64,000 nucleotides of DNA. Origin: Actinomycetota bacterium (lineage in GTDB: Bacteria; Actinomycetota; Actinomycetes; S36-B12; GCA-2699445). Positions 18,124 through 27,138 of the stretch are shown here, one piece after another. The notes below the pieces were generated by a model that saw nothing but the letters and a program-made list of their open reading frames with translations, made no database searches and was not told where the DNA came from. The stretch covers positions 1 through 64,000 of the forward strand of contig JAGQTY010000014.1 of NCBI GenBank assembly GCA_020438795.1, written 5' to 3'. Within the stretch, counting starts at the first letter, position 1. Each line of letters begins with the position of its first letter. A program made the translations under genes and the position numbers.

Positions 18124-19260
18124 GTGACCGGGTCGCGGCGTACGACATCGGCGCTGGGCGCGGCCCTCGCCTTCGTGCTGACGCTGGGCCTGTTCGTTGC
18201 CGGACCCCCGCCCGCGTCCGCCTGCCACGCCCCCATCCCCGACACTTCGGCCCGGCGCTGCTGGCCCGTGAAGGGCACCCCGGACCAGCCAACAGTCGTC
18301 CTGCTGGGCGATTCCCATGCCGGACGATTGGTGTATGCGGTCGCCGAGACCGCACGGGAGCATGGCTTGCGGCTGATGCATCTGAGCAAGAGTGGCTGCC
18401 CGGCGCCCCTGATCTCGGTCTCGACCTTCAGGGGCGAGCAGTACCCGCAGTGCGACAGCTGGCGGGAGTCCGCACTTCGCCTCATCGAGTCTGTACGCCC
18501 CGCGGTCGTGGTGACCCACTCCTACTACGAGTACGGGACCTATGACCTGCTGTTCGACGAATCGGGACAGCAGGTGCCCGATGCACAGGAGCCGCAAGCC
18601 TGGGAGCGCGGATTCTCGGCGACTCTGGATCGAATCGCCGGGTCCGGTGCAACGGCCCTGGTGGTCCGAGGCATCCCCACACTGAGGCGAGACCTCCGAA
18701 CGTGCCTCCAGCGGGCGCGGGACCGGGATTCCTGTGGATGGGACCTCGACGAGGCGATTTCGCAGTCCGCCCTGGACATCTGGCGCGCTGAGTCGACGCA
18801 GGCCCAGGATCGCGGGTGGCCGACCCTGGACCTGACCAGCAGGTTCTGCACCAAGGGCTTCTGCTCGCCCTACGCGGGCAGGAGGATGCCACGCTTCCTC
18901 GAGGACGGCTCGCACATGACTCAGGAATTCGCGACCACCCTGTACGTGCCCCTCGCCCGCAGGCTGGCCGAAGTCCTGCCACTGGCCCCTGCCCCGGTCC
19001 GCAGACTGCGCGTGTCCAGCACCCACAGACGGACAGTGGTGCGCTGGCAGCGACCCAAGGTCCACGGATCAGCCAGGATCACCGGCTACGAGGTTCTGCT
19101 CGCGCCGGGGCGAAAGCGCCGCGGCGCTCCGGCGCGCTGCCAGACGGCCACCACTCGATGCAGGATCGCCGAGCCCCTGCACGGGAAGTACCGGATCCGG
19201 GTCGTGGCTCGGTCGACCGCGGGCACCTCCGTTCCTGCCACGGCGCAGCGCCGCCTATGA
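18124..19260 (+). CDS. Secreted stand-alone SGNH domain protein with FnIII-like tail
   Basis: The 378-residue protein has a signal peptide (GAALAFVLTLGLFVAGPPPASA), then an SGNH hydrolase domain of the type fused to membrane acyltransferase-3 proteins. The block I serine is in VVLLGDSHAG (about S64), SGCPAP follows, and the C-terminal catalytic Asp/His is in EDGSHMT. Several paired cysteines fit an extracytoplasmic fold. The last 85 residues form a basic FnIII-like module beginning APVRRLRVSS. There is no membrane acyltransferase domain, so acyl groups would have to come from a partner such as the acyltransferase at 20621, or the protein may be a deacylase. It is convergent with a paralogue at 19276. 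Confidence 0.82.
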   Translation: MTGSRRTTSALGAALAFVLTLGLFVAGPPPASACHAPIPDTSARRCWPVKGTPDQPTVVLLGDSHAGRLVYAVAETAREHGLRLMHLSKSGCPAPLISVSTFRGEQYPQCDSWRESALRLIESVRPAVVVTHSYYEYGTYDLLFDESGQQVPDAQEPQAWERGFSATLDRIAGSGATALVVRGIPTLRRDLRTCLQRARDRDSCGWDLDEAISQSALDIWRAESTQAQDRGWPTLDLTSRFCTKGFCSPYAGRRMPRFLEDGSHMTQEFATTLYVPLARRLAEVLPLAPAPVRRLRVSSTHRRTVVRWQRPKVHGSARITGYEVLLAPGRKRRGAPARCQTATTRCRIAEPLHGKYRIRVVARSTAGTSVPATAQRRL

Positions 19261-19275
19261 GGGCCGATCAGCTGA

Positions 19276-20469
19276 TCAGCGACCCGTGCGGGATCGGGCA
19301 GGCGGGGAGACTCCCACCTCGCTGACGGCTGTGACGCTGATCTTGTACGTGGCCCGAGCCGGCACCTTTCCCGAACGGCACGACAACGCGCGGCCTGAGC
19401 ATGAGATGGTCTGCGCCCCACGCTTGCGCCACTTTCCGGTGGGGCGCAGTGTCGTCCGGTAGCTCACGGCACTGGCGCTGCCCGGGTGTCCGCGCTTCCA
19501 CCTGACCAGCCAGCCGGCGCGGGAGTACTGTGCCTTGACCCGCTCCGGGCTGCTCGGCGGCAGCGCGAGTGTGCCGGCCAGGGACTGCGACAGCCTTCGC
19601 CACAGCGAGGCGGAGAACCGCGGGGTGAAGTGGTCGGTGTCGGCATAGCGGGGCGTCCCGCCGGGGTCCACTGGGGAGCAGAAGGACTTTTGGCATACCG
19701 CTGTAGTCAGCTCCAGTTCCTGCGTGAACGGCCTGCCTCGGCTGGCGCCCGCTTCGATGGACCAGATGGCACGGTGCGTCGGGTCGAGCGCCCGGCCCTG
19801 GGACCAGCCACAGGTCTTCCGGCGAGCGCCCCTCTCGCGAGCCAGGCACCGGGGCAGGCTCTCCGAGAACAGCGGCGTGTCCCGCACCAGCACCATTCCG
19901 ATGCCAGCCAGTGATTGCAGCGTCTGCTCGAACCCGGCACGCCAGGTCTCGCGATAGTCATCACCCACGTGGGATCCGGACTCCTTGGTCAGCAGCAGGT
20001 CCTTGTAGTGGGAGGACGATGCCAGCACCACTGAGTCGGGCTGGAGTTTCTGGATCAGGTCCAGCGCCGACTCCCGCCAGGAGAAGCATTGCGGGTGAGG
20101 ATCACCCGCCCCCGTCGTCGTGTGTACGACCGGAGCCGGGCAACCGGACTTGGTCAGCTGGAGCAGCCGCAGATCGTGTTTGGCGGCCACGCGCGCCAGG
20201 CCGGGGCTCAGATGGTTGGCATGCGAATCCCCGAAAAGGACCACCAACGGTCGCGAGGCCTTGCCCCGGCGCACCCAGCAGACCCTCGCCCGCGTGACCG
20301 GAACCCCCTCATGGCAGCTCTGTGCCGCAAGAGCGACGGTCGTTCCCCTGACCTGCGGGCCCTCCTGGGCCAGGCCCACCGGGATCACTGCGAACAGCAT
20401 CGCAACCACCATGCTGGCAGTCAGGACAACGACTCTGCGCGGCGATCCCACCGCTGACCTCCGGAACAT
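19276..20469 (-). CDS. Secreted stand-alone SGNH domain protein, paralogue of 18124
   Basis: The 397-residue protein has a signal peptide (VVVLTASMVVAMLFAVIPVGLA). Its SGNH domain has Ser in VVLFGDSHAN (about S82), the SGCPAP segment and Asp/His in DTDHFTP. Its C-terminal module, starting SSPERVKAQYSRAGWLVRW, is basic and FnIII-like. Architecture and length match 18124, with moderate sequence identity, so the two arose by duplication and now face each other tail to tail 15 bp apart. The ATG at 20469 follows a TAGGCT -10 box by 6 nt; an in-frame GTG at 20475 is less likely. It probably works on the exported polysaccharide; the direction of the reaction is unknown. Confidence 0.82.
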   Translation of the reverse strand: MFRRSAVGSPRRVVVLTASMVVAMLFAVIPVGLAQEGPQVRGTTVALAAQSCHEGVPVTRARVCWVRRGKASRPLVVLFGDSHANHLSPGLARVAAKHDLRLLQLTKSGCPAPVVHTTTGAGDPHPQCFSWRESALDLIQKLQPDSVVLASSSHYKDLLLTKESGSHVGDDYRETWRAGFEQTLQSLAGIGMVLVRDTPLFSESLPRCLARERGARRKTCGWSQGRALDPTHRAIWSIEAGASRGRPFTQELELTTAVCQKSFCSPVDPGGTPRYADTDHFTPRFSASLWRRLSQSLAGTLALPPSSPERVKAQYSRAGWLVRWKRGHPGSASAVSYRTTLRPTGKWRKRGAQTISCSGRALSCRSGKVPARATYKISVTAVSEVGVSPPARSRTGR

Positions 20470-20481
20470 CCGCACAGCCTA
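20467..20481 (-). promoter_or_regulatory. Leaderless -10 element for SGNH gene 20469
   Basis: TAGGCT on the minus strand (20476-20481), 6 nt, then ATG. Confidence 0.55.
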
Positions 20482-20620
20482 CCTCAACCGGGGACGCGGT
20501 CTGGGGTCAAAAGCTGGCCGCAGTGCGGGGCAGCCCCGGCGGACCCCGCGTACAGTGGTAGCGCGATCAGGTGGCCTGGCATGGGCCAGAACGTCACTGT
20601 CCCAGACGCAGGGGGTCGAG

Positions 20621-22678
20621 TTGCCTGAAGTGATTGCCGCCAGGGGGCCAACCACGCCCTCGGCACCGGCCTCGTCACTGCGCTACCGTCCCGATGTCGA
20701 GGGACTGCGGGCGCTCGCGGTCGGCGGAGTGCTGCTCTTCCACGCGGGCTGGCCCTTCGTGCTCGGTGGCTACGTCGGGGTCGACGTCTTCTTCGTGATC
20801 TCCGGTTTCCTGATGACCGGCCTGATCCTGAAGGAGCGCACCAGGACCGGCCGTTTCAGCTTCGGCGCCTTCTACGCCCGACGGGTGCGCCGGATCCTGC
20901 CGGCGGCCACGGTCGTGCTTGCGGTGAGCGCCGGACTCTCCCTCTGGCTGCTGCCCTGGGTGGAGTGGAGCAGGACCGGCTGGGACATCGGCTCGGCAGG
21001 TCTGTTCGTGTCCAACTTCCGGTTCGCGTTCGAAGCGACCGACTACCTGAACGCGGAACTGGGCGCATCTCCCGTCCTCAACTACTGGTCGCTGAGCGTC
21101 GAGGAGCAGTTCTACCTCGTCTGGCCCCTGTTGCTCGTGGCGGCGCTGGCCCTCGGGCGCGTACGCATCGCGACCGGGCTACTGGGGCTCACGGCAGTAG
21201 CGTCCTTCCTGCTGAGTCTTCAGTGGACGGCCACTGCACAGCCGTATGCCTTCTTCATGATGCCTGCGAGGGCATGGGAGTTCGCTCTTGGCGGTCTGGT
21301 CGCCATCGCGCTGGCCCGTCGACGACTGATCCCCGCAAGAGCCGCCCTCTGGCTGGGCTGGCTCGGGGCAGGACTGATCGTGGCCACGATGCTGCTGCTG
21401 ACTCGCGCAACCCTGTTTCCGGGTTGGGTGGTCCTGCTTCCCGTGATGGGGACCGCAGCCATCATCTGGTCCGGAGCCTCCAGCGCAGGCAGAGGTTCCG
21501 TGGGGAGCGTGCTCTCCACGGGTCCGATGCGAGCGGTCGGACGTGTCTCCTACTCCTGGTATCTGTGGCATTTCCCCCTGCTCGTCATACTCCCCATCGG
21601 CCTGGACCTCGAGCCATCGGTCTGGACGGGAACCGTCATCGTGGCGCTGGCGTGGTTGCCGGCATATGCGACCTATCGTCTGGTGGAGACACCGATCCGC
21701 ACAGCAGGAGGAGCCATGCGAACAGGCCGAGCGGCTGCGATCATCCTGGCAGGGTGCGTGGGCCTCGCCATTGCAGTCGCCGCAGCACTGCTCCTGTGGC
21801 CCCGCCCCGAACTGACACTGCAACCCGAGCAGGCACGTGGTGCCACCGCAGCCACCGTACCCGCGCCGGCTGCCTCACTGACTCCGGGCGTGAGCGAAGC
21901 ACGCGACGACCTGCCGGCGATCTACGATGACGGCTGCCATGGTGATGTCACCGACACCCGGGTGTCCGACTGCACCTATGGAGTCAAGAACTCCGGCACA
22001 TCGGTGGTGCTGCTCGGTGATTCCCACGCGGCTCAGTGGCAACCACCGCTCGCAGCCCTGGCCGAAGAACGTGGCTGGACGCTGCATTCCTGGACGAAGT
22101 CGTCGTGCGCTCCGGGCTCGGGATCGTCGCTCCTGCCCGACCCGTGGTCCCGGCCCTACGAGGAATGCGACCAGTGGCTGAATGACGTCGTCAAGGAGCT
22201 CAAGGACCTGCGCCCGGCTCTGGTCATCGCGTCGGGGTGGCAACCGACACAGCTGCTCATGGACGGCCAGCAGGCGACCGGGCGGGCAGCTGGCGAGCAG
22301 TACCGACAGAGCCTCTCGAAGGACGTCGCAGCTATACAGGACATCGGCGTCCCGCTGGTGTGGCTGCAGGACACACCGTGGCAGGGCAAGGACGTCCCCA
22401 CGTGCCTGTCCAAGCGCAACAACGCCGAGGCGTGCAATGCGAGGCTCGCAGACGTCGAGGCTTCACCCGAGGCCGCCGCGGTGATGGAAAGCAGCGGTGT
22501 CCCCACGATCGACCTCACGGGAGCCATCTGCGGAGCCGAGGAGTGTGAGGCGATCCGCGGCAACAGGATCGTCTGGCGCGATGAGCACCACCTCACCGCC
22601 AGCTACGCCGAAGCACTCCTGCCTCTGCTGGCGGCGGACCTCTCTGAGACGGGACTCCTGCCCGCTTCGACACCCTGA
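20621..22678 (+). CDS. Membrane acyltransferase-3 fused to SGNH domain (OafA/YrhL type)
   Basis: A 685-residue polysaccharide O-acyltransferase. The N-terminal acyltransferase-3 domain (about 25-370) has the family motif RYRPDVEGLRALAV, a membrane histidine in LLFHAGWPF, then GGYVGVDVFFVISGFLMTG and about ten hydrophobic segments. A Pro/Ala linker leads to a periplasm-side SGNH domain with Ser in LLGDSHAAQW (about S468) and DEHHLT near the end. The TTG at 20621 is chosen because AGGGGGT precedes it at suitable spacing; a GTG at 20630 is an alternative. The frame is open further upstream without protein character. It very likely acylates the polysaccharide made by the neighbouring glycosyltransferases. 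Confidence 0.9.
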   Translation: MPEVIAARGPTTPSAPASSLRYRPDVEGLRALAVGGVLLFHAGWPFVLGGYVGVDVFFVISGFLMTGLILKERTRTGRFSFGAFYARRVRRILPAATVVLAVSAGLSLWLLPWVEWSRTGWDIGSAGLFVSNFRFAFEATDYLNAELGASPVLNYWSLSVEEQFYLVWPLLLVAALALGRVRIATGLLGLTAVASFLLSLQWTATAQPYAFFMMPARAWEFALGGLVAIALARRRLIPARAALWLGWLGAGLIVATMLLLTRATLFPGWVVLLPVMGTAAIIWSGASSAGRGSVGSVLSTGPMRAVGRVSYSWYLWHFPLLVILPIGLDLEPSVWTGTVIVALAWLPAYATYRLVETPIRTAGGAMRTGRAAAIILAGCVGLAIAVAAALLLWPRPELTLQPEQARGATAATVPAPAASLTPGVSEARDDLPAIYDDGCHGDVTDTRVSDCTYGVKNSGTSVVLLGDSHAAQWQPPLAALAEERGWTLHSWTKSSCAPGSGSSLLPDPWSRPYEECDQWLNDVVKELKDLRPALVIASGWQPTQLLMDGQQATGRAAGEQYRQSLSKDVAAIQDIGVPLVWLQDTPWQGKDVPTCLSKRNNAEACNARLADVEASPEAAAVMESSGVPTIDLTGAICGAEECEAIRGNRIVWRDEHHLTASYAEALLPLLAADLSETGLLPASTP

Positions 22679-22726
22679 TGGGGCGGTCCGGAGCGCGGCG
22701 GTTCCGGAGCTGACCGGTCCGAGATC

Positions 22727-23869
22727 TCAGCCGTGGTAGTTGCCCGCGAATGACGCCTCGGTCACCGAGGTGACTGCGTCAGGCATCACGCCGAGCCGAT
22801 TGGCGATCCCGCAGTCGTTGATCCGGTCGATGAGTCGCCGTACCGCCCCATAGCTGCGCCGGGTGTGGGTGAAGGCGATCCTCGGCAACCATTCGAACTC
22901 CTGCTCCTGCGGGTACGCCTCGCACTGTTCGATGCTCCCGTCGACCACCAGTCCGCCGAATTCCTCGTTGATGAGTTCCAGCTGCACCGGTGTCAGCTCC
23001 GTCCGGATGCGGATCACCAGGTCGTCGCCCACGTATCGCTGGGAGTGATAGTTGGCGTAGAAGCGTCCGATGTGCTCGGCAGCATCGAGCGGACTGTCCG
23101 CCAGATGGAACAGTCCCAGATCCTCCGGGCTGATGAACCCACCGCTGAGCAGTTCCCCGCGGATGTTGCGTTCCCAATGCCGCCAGTAGTCGCTGTCGCG
23201 TCCGGCGATCAGGACCACCGGGATCACCGGGCTCTTCCCGGTCTGGATCATGGTGAGCGTCTCGAGCAACTCGTCATGCGTACCGAACCCACCGGGGAAG
23301 GATGCCACGGCATGACACTGGCTCAGGAACATCAGCTTTCGGGTGAAGAAGTAGCGGAAGTGCACGAGCTTGTCGTCACCGTCGATCACCGAGTTCGCCG
23401 TGGTCTCGAACGGCAGCCTGATCGCCAGCCCGAAGGAACCTGCCGCGCCGGGCCCCTCGTGCCCCGCCTTCATGATGCCGTCGCCGGCCCCTGTGATGGA
23501 CAGCCAGCCGCGTTCGGCCATCAGCCGGGAGAACTGGACAGCCGCGTGGTAGTCCGGATGCTCGGGTGGGGTTCTGGCCGATCCGAAGATGCTGACCATG
23601 TGCTGGCCGCGATAGCGCGCGAAGACTCGCATCGCGTGGCGGATCTCCTTGAATGAGTGCGTGAGCAGCTTCAGTTCTCCGGTGTCCCGCTCGTCGGTGA
23701 TCAGTTTCAGGGCAGTGACGATGACGTCGGCGACCAGTCGCCCGTCCCTTGACTGTGGGTCGCCGCCACAGGCAGCCACGAGGTCAAGAACCTCCTGGCG
23801 CGCCGTCGGCTGATCGATGTGCCTGTGGCCGGGGACGATCATCAACTCGGTCCCGTTCGCGGTGTCCAT
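22727..23869 (-). CDS. LOG family (Rossmann-like nucleotide-binding) protein
   Basis: A 380-residue cytoplasmic protein with the LOG/TIGR00730 core: SIFGSARTPP (first strand), GAGDGIMKAGHEG and PGGFGTHDE (about 192-200), the catalytic or nucleotide-binding loop of cytokinin-activating phosphoribohydrolases. It is longer than classic LOG enzymes, with an extra C-terminal domain of about 110 residues as in the actinobacterial/proteobacterial type II branch. The likely reaction is cleavage of nucleoside monophosphates at the ribose-base bond; the substrate is not evident. AAAGGA lies 7 nt before the ATG at 23869. It is convergent with the acyltransferase gene. Confidence 0.82.
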   Translation of the reverse strand: MDTANGTELMIVPGHRHIDQPTARQEVLDLVAACGGDPQSRDGRLVADVIVTALKLITDERDTGELKLLTHSFKEIRHAMRVFARYRGQHMVSIFGSARTPPEHPDYHAAVQFSRLMAERGWLSITGAGDGIMKAGHEGPGAAGSFGLAIRLPFETTANSVIDGDDKLVHFRYFFTRKLMFLSQCHAVASFPGGFGTHDELLETLTMIQTGKSPVIPVVLIAGRDSDYWRHWERNIRGELLSGGFISPEDLGLFHLADSPLDAAEHIGRFYANYHSQRYVGDDLVIRIRTELTPVQLELINEEFGGLVVDGSIEQCEAYPQEQEFEWLPRIAFTHTRRSYGAVRRLIDRINDCGIANRLGVMPDAVTSVTEASFAGNYHG

Positions 23870-24012
23870 GTCCGCATCCTTTCGAGCGCGCCTGAACGCA
23901 GGGGTTCACGGAGGTGACGTGTTGTGGATGCCCCGATGAAGTCTGGAGTCCACGGCGTCTTCCGCACTTGCGAACGCGAGGTCGAGCCCTCGACCGCCGC
24001 GTTGTCAGGGCC

Positions 24013-24027
24013 TACCCTGGAGCCATG
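24013..24027 (+). promoter_or_regulatory. Leaderless -10 element for gene 24025
   Basis: TACCCT (24013-24018), 6 nt, then ATG. Confidence 0.6.
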
Positions 24028-24276
24028 GGACTACTTCTGATGCTGCTGGGTGCACTGCTGCTGGTGGCTGGACTGTTCATGCTGTGGCAGGGCGATGCCA
24101 AGCGCAGCTACGCCAAGGAGTTCGGCGGCGCGACGGCCCTGTTCGGTCTCGGCTTCGTCTGCTTCGGCCTGGGGTCCGCACTTCTGGTGCTCCTGGGCCT
24201 GGTGAGCATGGTCGGGGCCGCGGCCATCTACTTCACCATCTACAGCAAGCGGAAGAACAAGGCGATCGGCCGCTGA
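24025..24276 (+). CDS. Small two-helix membrane protein
   Basis: An 83-residue protein, family not recognised. The first segment LLLMLLGALLLVAGLFMLW and a second hydrophobic stretch (about 36-70) are separated by a short charged loop. The C-terminus is basic (KRKNKAIGR). The start is set by a -10 box 6 nt upstream. It shares a terminator hairpin with the convergent glgP gene, but nothing links it functionally. Confidence 0.7.
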   Translation: MGLLLMLLGALLLVAGLFMLWQGDAKRSYAKEFGGATALFGLGFVCFGLGSALLVLLGLVSMVGAAAIYFTIYSKRKNKAIGR

Positions 24277-24279
24277 TTT

Positions 24280-24312
24280 CTGCTCAGCCGACACCGGATG
24301 CCAGCTGAGCAG
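24280..24312. terminator. Bidirectional terminator-like hairpin between 24025 and glgP
   Basis: A perfect 9-bp inverted repeat (CTGCTCAGC / GCTGAGCAG) with a 15-nt loop lies between the two convergent genes, just before the glgP stop codon on the far side. Confidence 0.55.
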
Positions 24313-24315
24313 TGA

Positions 24316-26919
24316 TCAGCGCAGGTCACCCTCTGTGAGCGCGGCGGTCTCAGCCGGCAGCGCCACCAGGCCCATCTCCGCCGCCGAGGCCAGTCCGGTG
24401 TGCCTCGGCACGATCCGCACCGTGTAGCCGAACGGACCCGAGCGATCCAGCGGCACCCTACCCGTGAACAGGTAACGACTGCCCCCGAAATCCTCTGCCA
24501 CGTCGAGATCACTGTGATGCTCATCGGCCAGGAGGTCGCCGGCGTCCACCCTCCCGTGGATCGCCTGCACGGCCACATCCGGCGGCGCCAGTCCGCCGAG
24601 GTTCGCATAGACCCTGACCTCGATCGTGTTGCCGACCAGCGGCTCGTCACCGATCCCATCAGTCTCGATGTGTTCGATGGTCACGTTCGGCCAGGCAGCC
24701 TGCACCTTGGCCTTCCACTGGGCGAGGTCCTTGGCCAGCGCATAGTCGTCGGCTCCGACCTCACGACCGGCGACAGCGGCGGGCCTGTACAGCTTCTGGA
24801 CGTAGTCGTGGAGCATCCGGCTGGCCAGTACCTTGGGGCCGGTGAACTCGAGGGTCTTGCGCGTCATCTCGAGCCAGCGCAACGGCAGGCCGTCGTCGTC
24901 GCGGTCGTAGAAGCACGCGGCGACCGAGTTCGCCATCAGGTCGTAGAGCGCCGCTGCCTCGAGTTCGTCCCGCCGGTTCGGGTCCTCGATGCCGTCGGCG
25001 GTCGGGATCGCCCAGCCGTTGTCACCGTCGTACCACTCGTCCCACCAGCCGTCGAGCACGCTGAGGTTGAGCGCTCCGTTCAGGGCGGCCTTCATCCCTG
25101 AGGTGCCACAGGCCTCCAGTGGCCGCAGTGGGTTGTTCAGCCAGACGTCACAGCCCGGATAGAGGTGCTCAGCCAGAGCGATGTCGTAGTCCGGCAGGAA
25201 AATGATGCGGTGACGGACCTCCGGGTCATCGGCGAACCGCACCAGTTCCTGGATGAGTCGCTTGCCCCCGTCGTCCGCGGGGTGCGCCTTGCCCGCGATC
25301 ACCATCTGAATCGGGCGCTCCGCGTCGAGAAGCAGCTCCTTGAGACGATCGGGCTCGCGCAGCATCAGGGTCAGCCGCTTGTAGGAGGGCACGCGCCGGG
25401 CGAAGCCGATGGTCAGGATGTCCGGGTCGAGGATGTCGTCGATCCAGCCGAGTTCAGCCGGGCTGGCGCCCCGTTGCAGCCACGACTCCCGGACGCGCTG
25501 GCGAGCATCGGCGACCAGGGTCTCACGCATCTGCCGCTTGACCGACCAGATCTCCTCATTGCTGATGTTGTGGATCGACTCCCAGCCGCGGGCCTCCTCG
25601 ACCAGGGTCCCCTCGCTGGCCCGCGAGGCCAGGTCCAGCACCCGGTAGTCGACCCAAGTGGGCGCATGCACCCCGTTGGTGATCGACGTGATCGGCACCT
25701 CGTCCGCGTCGAAGCCGGGCCACAGCCCGGCGAACATGCGACGACTGACGCGCCCGTGCAACTTGCTGACACCGTTGGCGCGTTGCGCCAGCCGGAGCCC
25801 CATGACCGCCATGTTGAAGACATTGTGGTCGCCGCCCTCATACGTCTCCTCACCCAGGGCGACGATACGGTCCAGGGGCACCCCCGGCAGCGCAGCGTCG
25901 CCGCCGAAGTGGGCGTAGATGATGTCCTTGCTGAACCGGTCGATCCCCGCCGGCACCGGGGTGTGGGTCGTGAACACCGTGCCTGCTCGGACATCCTGCA
26001 GCGCCTCGTCGAACGACAGCCCCGGACCGTCCATCAGTTCCCTGATGCGTTCGAGGCCGAGGAAGCCGGCGTGACCCTCGTTGGTGTGGAACACCTCCGG
26101 CGCCGGGAAGCCGGAGATCCTGCTGAACGCACGAATCGCGCGCACTCCGCCGATGCCCAGCACCATCTCCTGGAGCAGCCGGTGCTCGGATCCGCCGCCG
26201 TAGAGGCGGTCGGTCACGTTCCGGTCTGCGGGCGTGTTCTCCTCGACATCGCAGTCCAGCAGCAGCAGCGGCACCCGGCCGACATCGGCACGCCAGACCC
26301 GCGCACGCAGCGTGCGCTCCCCCGGCAGGTCGATGGAGACGCGCACGGCGTCGCCGTTGTCCTCGCGCAGCAGCGTCAGGGGCATGTTGTCGGGATCCAG
26401 CACAGGGTAGCGTTCCTGCTGCCAGGCCTCGAGCGACAGGGACTGCTTGAAGTAGCCGGACCGGTAGAACAGTCCGACACCCACGATCGGGATGCCGAGG
26501 TCGGAGGCCGCCTTCAGATGATCGCCAGCCAGGATCCCCAGGCCACCCGAGTACTGGGGCAGTGCAGCAGTGACCCCGAACTCGGGACTGAAGTAGCCGA
26601 TCGAGGCCGGCTTGTCGCCCTGAAGCGACTGGTACCAGCGATCGGAGGTGAGATACGCCTGGAGTTCGGCGTTGCGCGCCACCGCCCGGTCCACGAACTC
26701 CGGATCGTCGGCGAGCTCGTCGAGCCGCGCGCGGGGGACCTCCCCGAGCAACCGCATCGGATCGTGGTCGACCGCGTCCCAGGTCTGGGGATCGATGGAG
26801 GCGAACAGCTCCTGGGTCTCGTGGTCCCAGCACCACTTGAGGTTGTGGGCCAGTTCGGAGAGAACCTGAAGCCGCTCGGGCAGGACAACACGGACTGTGA
26901 ACCGTCTGAATGCTTTCAC
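24316..26919 (-). CDS. glgP: Alpha-glucan phosphorylase GlgP (actinobacterial type)
   Basis: This GT35 enzyme (867 residues) releases glucose-1-phosphate from alpha-1,4-glucan ends using PLP. It belongs to the longer alpha-glucan phosphorylase branch common in Actinobacteria. The N-terminal domain is followed by IGYFSPEFGV and GGLGILAGDHLKAASDLG; the PLP lysine is in TSGMKAALNGALN (about K610), next to LNVLDGWWDEW-like sequence. The GTG at 26919 lies 6 nt after a TAGCGT -10 box. It is divergent from glgE, so glycogen breakdown and synthesis share a 216-bp control region. The enzyme needs GlgX to pass branch points. Confidence 0.95.
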   Translation of the reverse strand: MKAFRRFTVRVVLPERLQVLSELAHNLKWCWDHETQELFASIDPQTWDAVDHDPMRLLGEVPRARLDELADDPEFVDRAVARNAELQAYLTSDRWYQSLQGDKPASIGYFSPEFGVTAALPQYSGGLGILAGDHLKAASDLGIPIVGVGLFYRSGYFKQSLSLEAWQQERYPVLDPDNMPLTLLREDNGDAVRVSIDLPGERTLRARVWRADVGRVPLLLLDCDVEENTPADRNVTDRLYGGGSEHRLLQEMVLGIGGVRAIRAFSRISGFPAPEVFHTNEGHAGFLGLERIRELMDGPGLSFDEALQDVRAGTVFTTHTPVPAGIDRFSKDIIYAHFGGDAALPGVPLDRIVALGEETYEGGDHNVFNMAVMGLRLAQRANGVSKLHGRVSRRMFAGLWPGFDADEVPITSITNGVHAPTWVDYRVLDLASRASEGTLVEEARGWESIHNISNEEIWSVKRQMRETLVADARQRVRESWLQRGASPAELGWIDDILDPDILTIGFARRVPSYKRLTLMLREPDRLKELLLDAERPIQMVIAGKAHPADDGGKRLIQELVRFADDPEVRHRIIFLPDYDIALAEHLYPGCDVWLNNPLRPLEACGTSGMKAALNGALNLSVLDGWWDEWYDGDNGWAIPTADGIEDPNRRDELEAAALYDLMANSVAACFYDRDDDGLPLRWLEMTRKTLEFTGPKVLASRMLHDYVQKLYRPAAVAGREVGADDYALAKDLAQWKAKVQAAWPNVTIEHIETDGIGDEPLVGNTIEVRVYANLGGLAPPDVAVQAIHGRVDAGDLLADEHHSDLDVAEDFGGSRYLFTGRVPLDRSGPFGYTVRIVPRHTGLASAAEMGLVALPAETAALTEGDLR

Positions 26920-26931
26920 AGGACAACGCTA
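26917..26931 (-). promoter_or_regulatory. Leaderless -10 element for glgP
   Basis: TAGCGT on the minus strand (26926-26931), 6 nt, then GTG. Confidence 0.6.
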
Positions 26932-27122
26932 GCGACACTTGCCGCTGATGCAGCAGTCAGTATCGTGAAACGGTCCGGATTGCTCCGATTGCTTGAACCT
27001 GCACCCCGACGGGAGCAGAGAACCTGCCCGTCCGCGAGGGCAGTCGCGACCGCCCCGGACCGCCACCACCGGTTGGAGTCTCCGCATGAGTGATCCAGCC
27101 GGTAACCGTGCCCGAGTGCCAC

Positions 27123-27138
27123 TATGGTGCTGACTGTG
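27123..27138 (+). promoter_or_regulatory. Leaderless -10 element for glgE
   Basis: TATGGT (27123-27128), 7 nt, then GTG at 27136. This argues against the ATG at 27124, which lies within the -10 box. Confidence 0.55.

Noticed and set aside
23869-24025. Longer version of the small membrane protein starting at 23914
   Set aside because: The upstream part is Arg/Cys-rich and non-membrane, and the -10 box 6 nt before the ATG at 24025 sets a shorter start.
25165-27093. A 642-codon open frame antisense to glgP
   Set aside because: Shadow of a highly conserved gene; composition is typical of antisense frames in GC-rich DNA and no protein motif appears.
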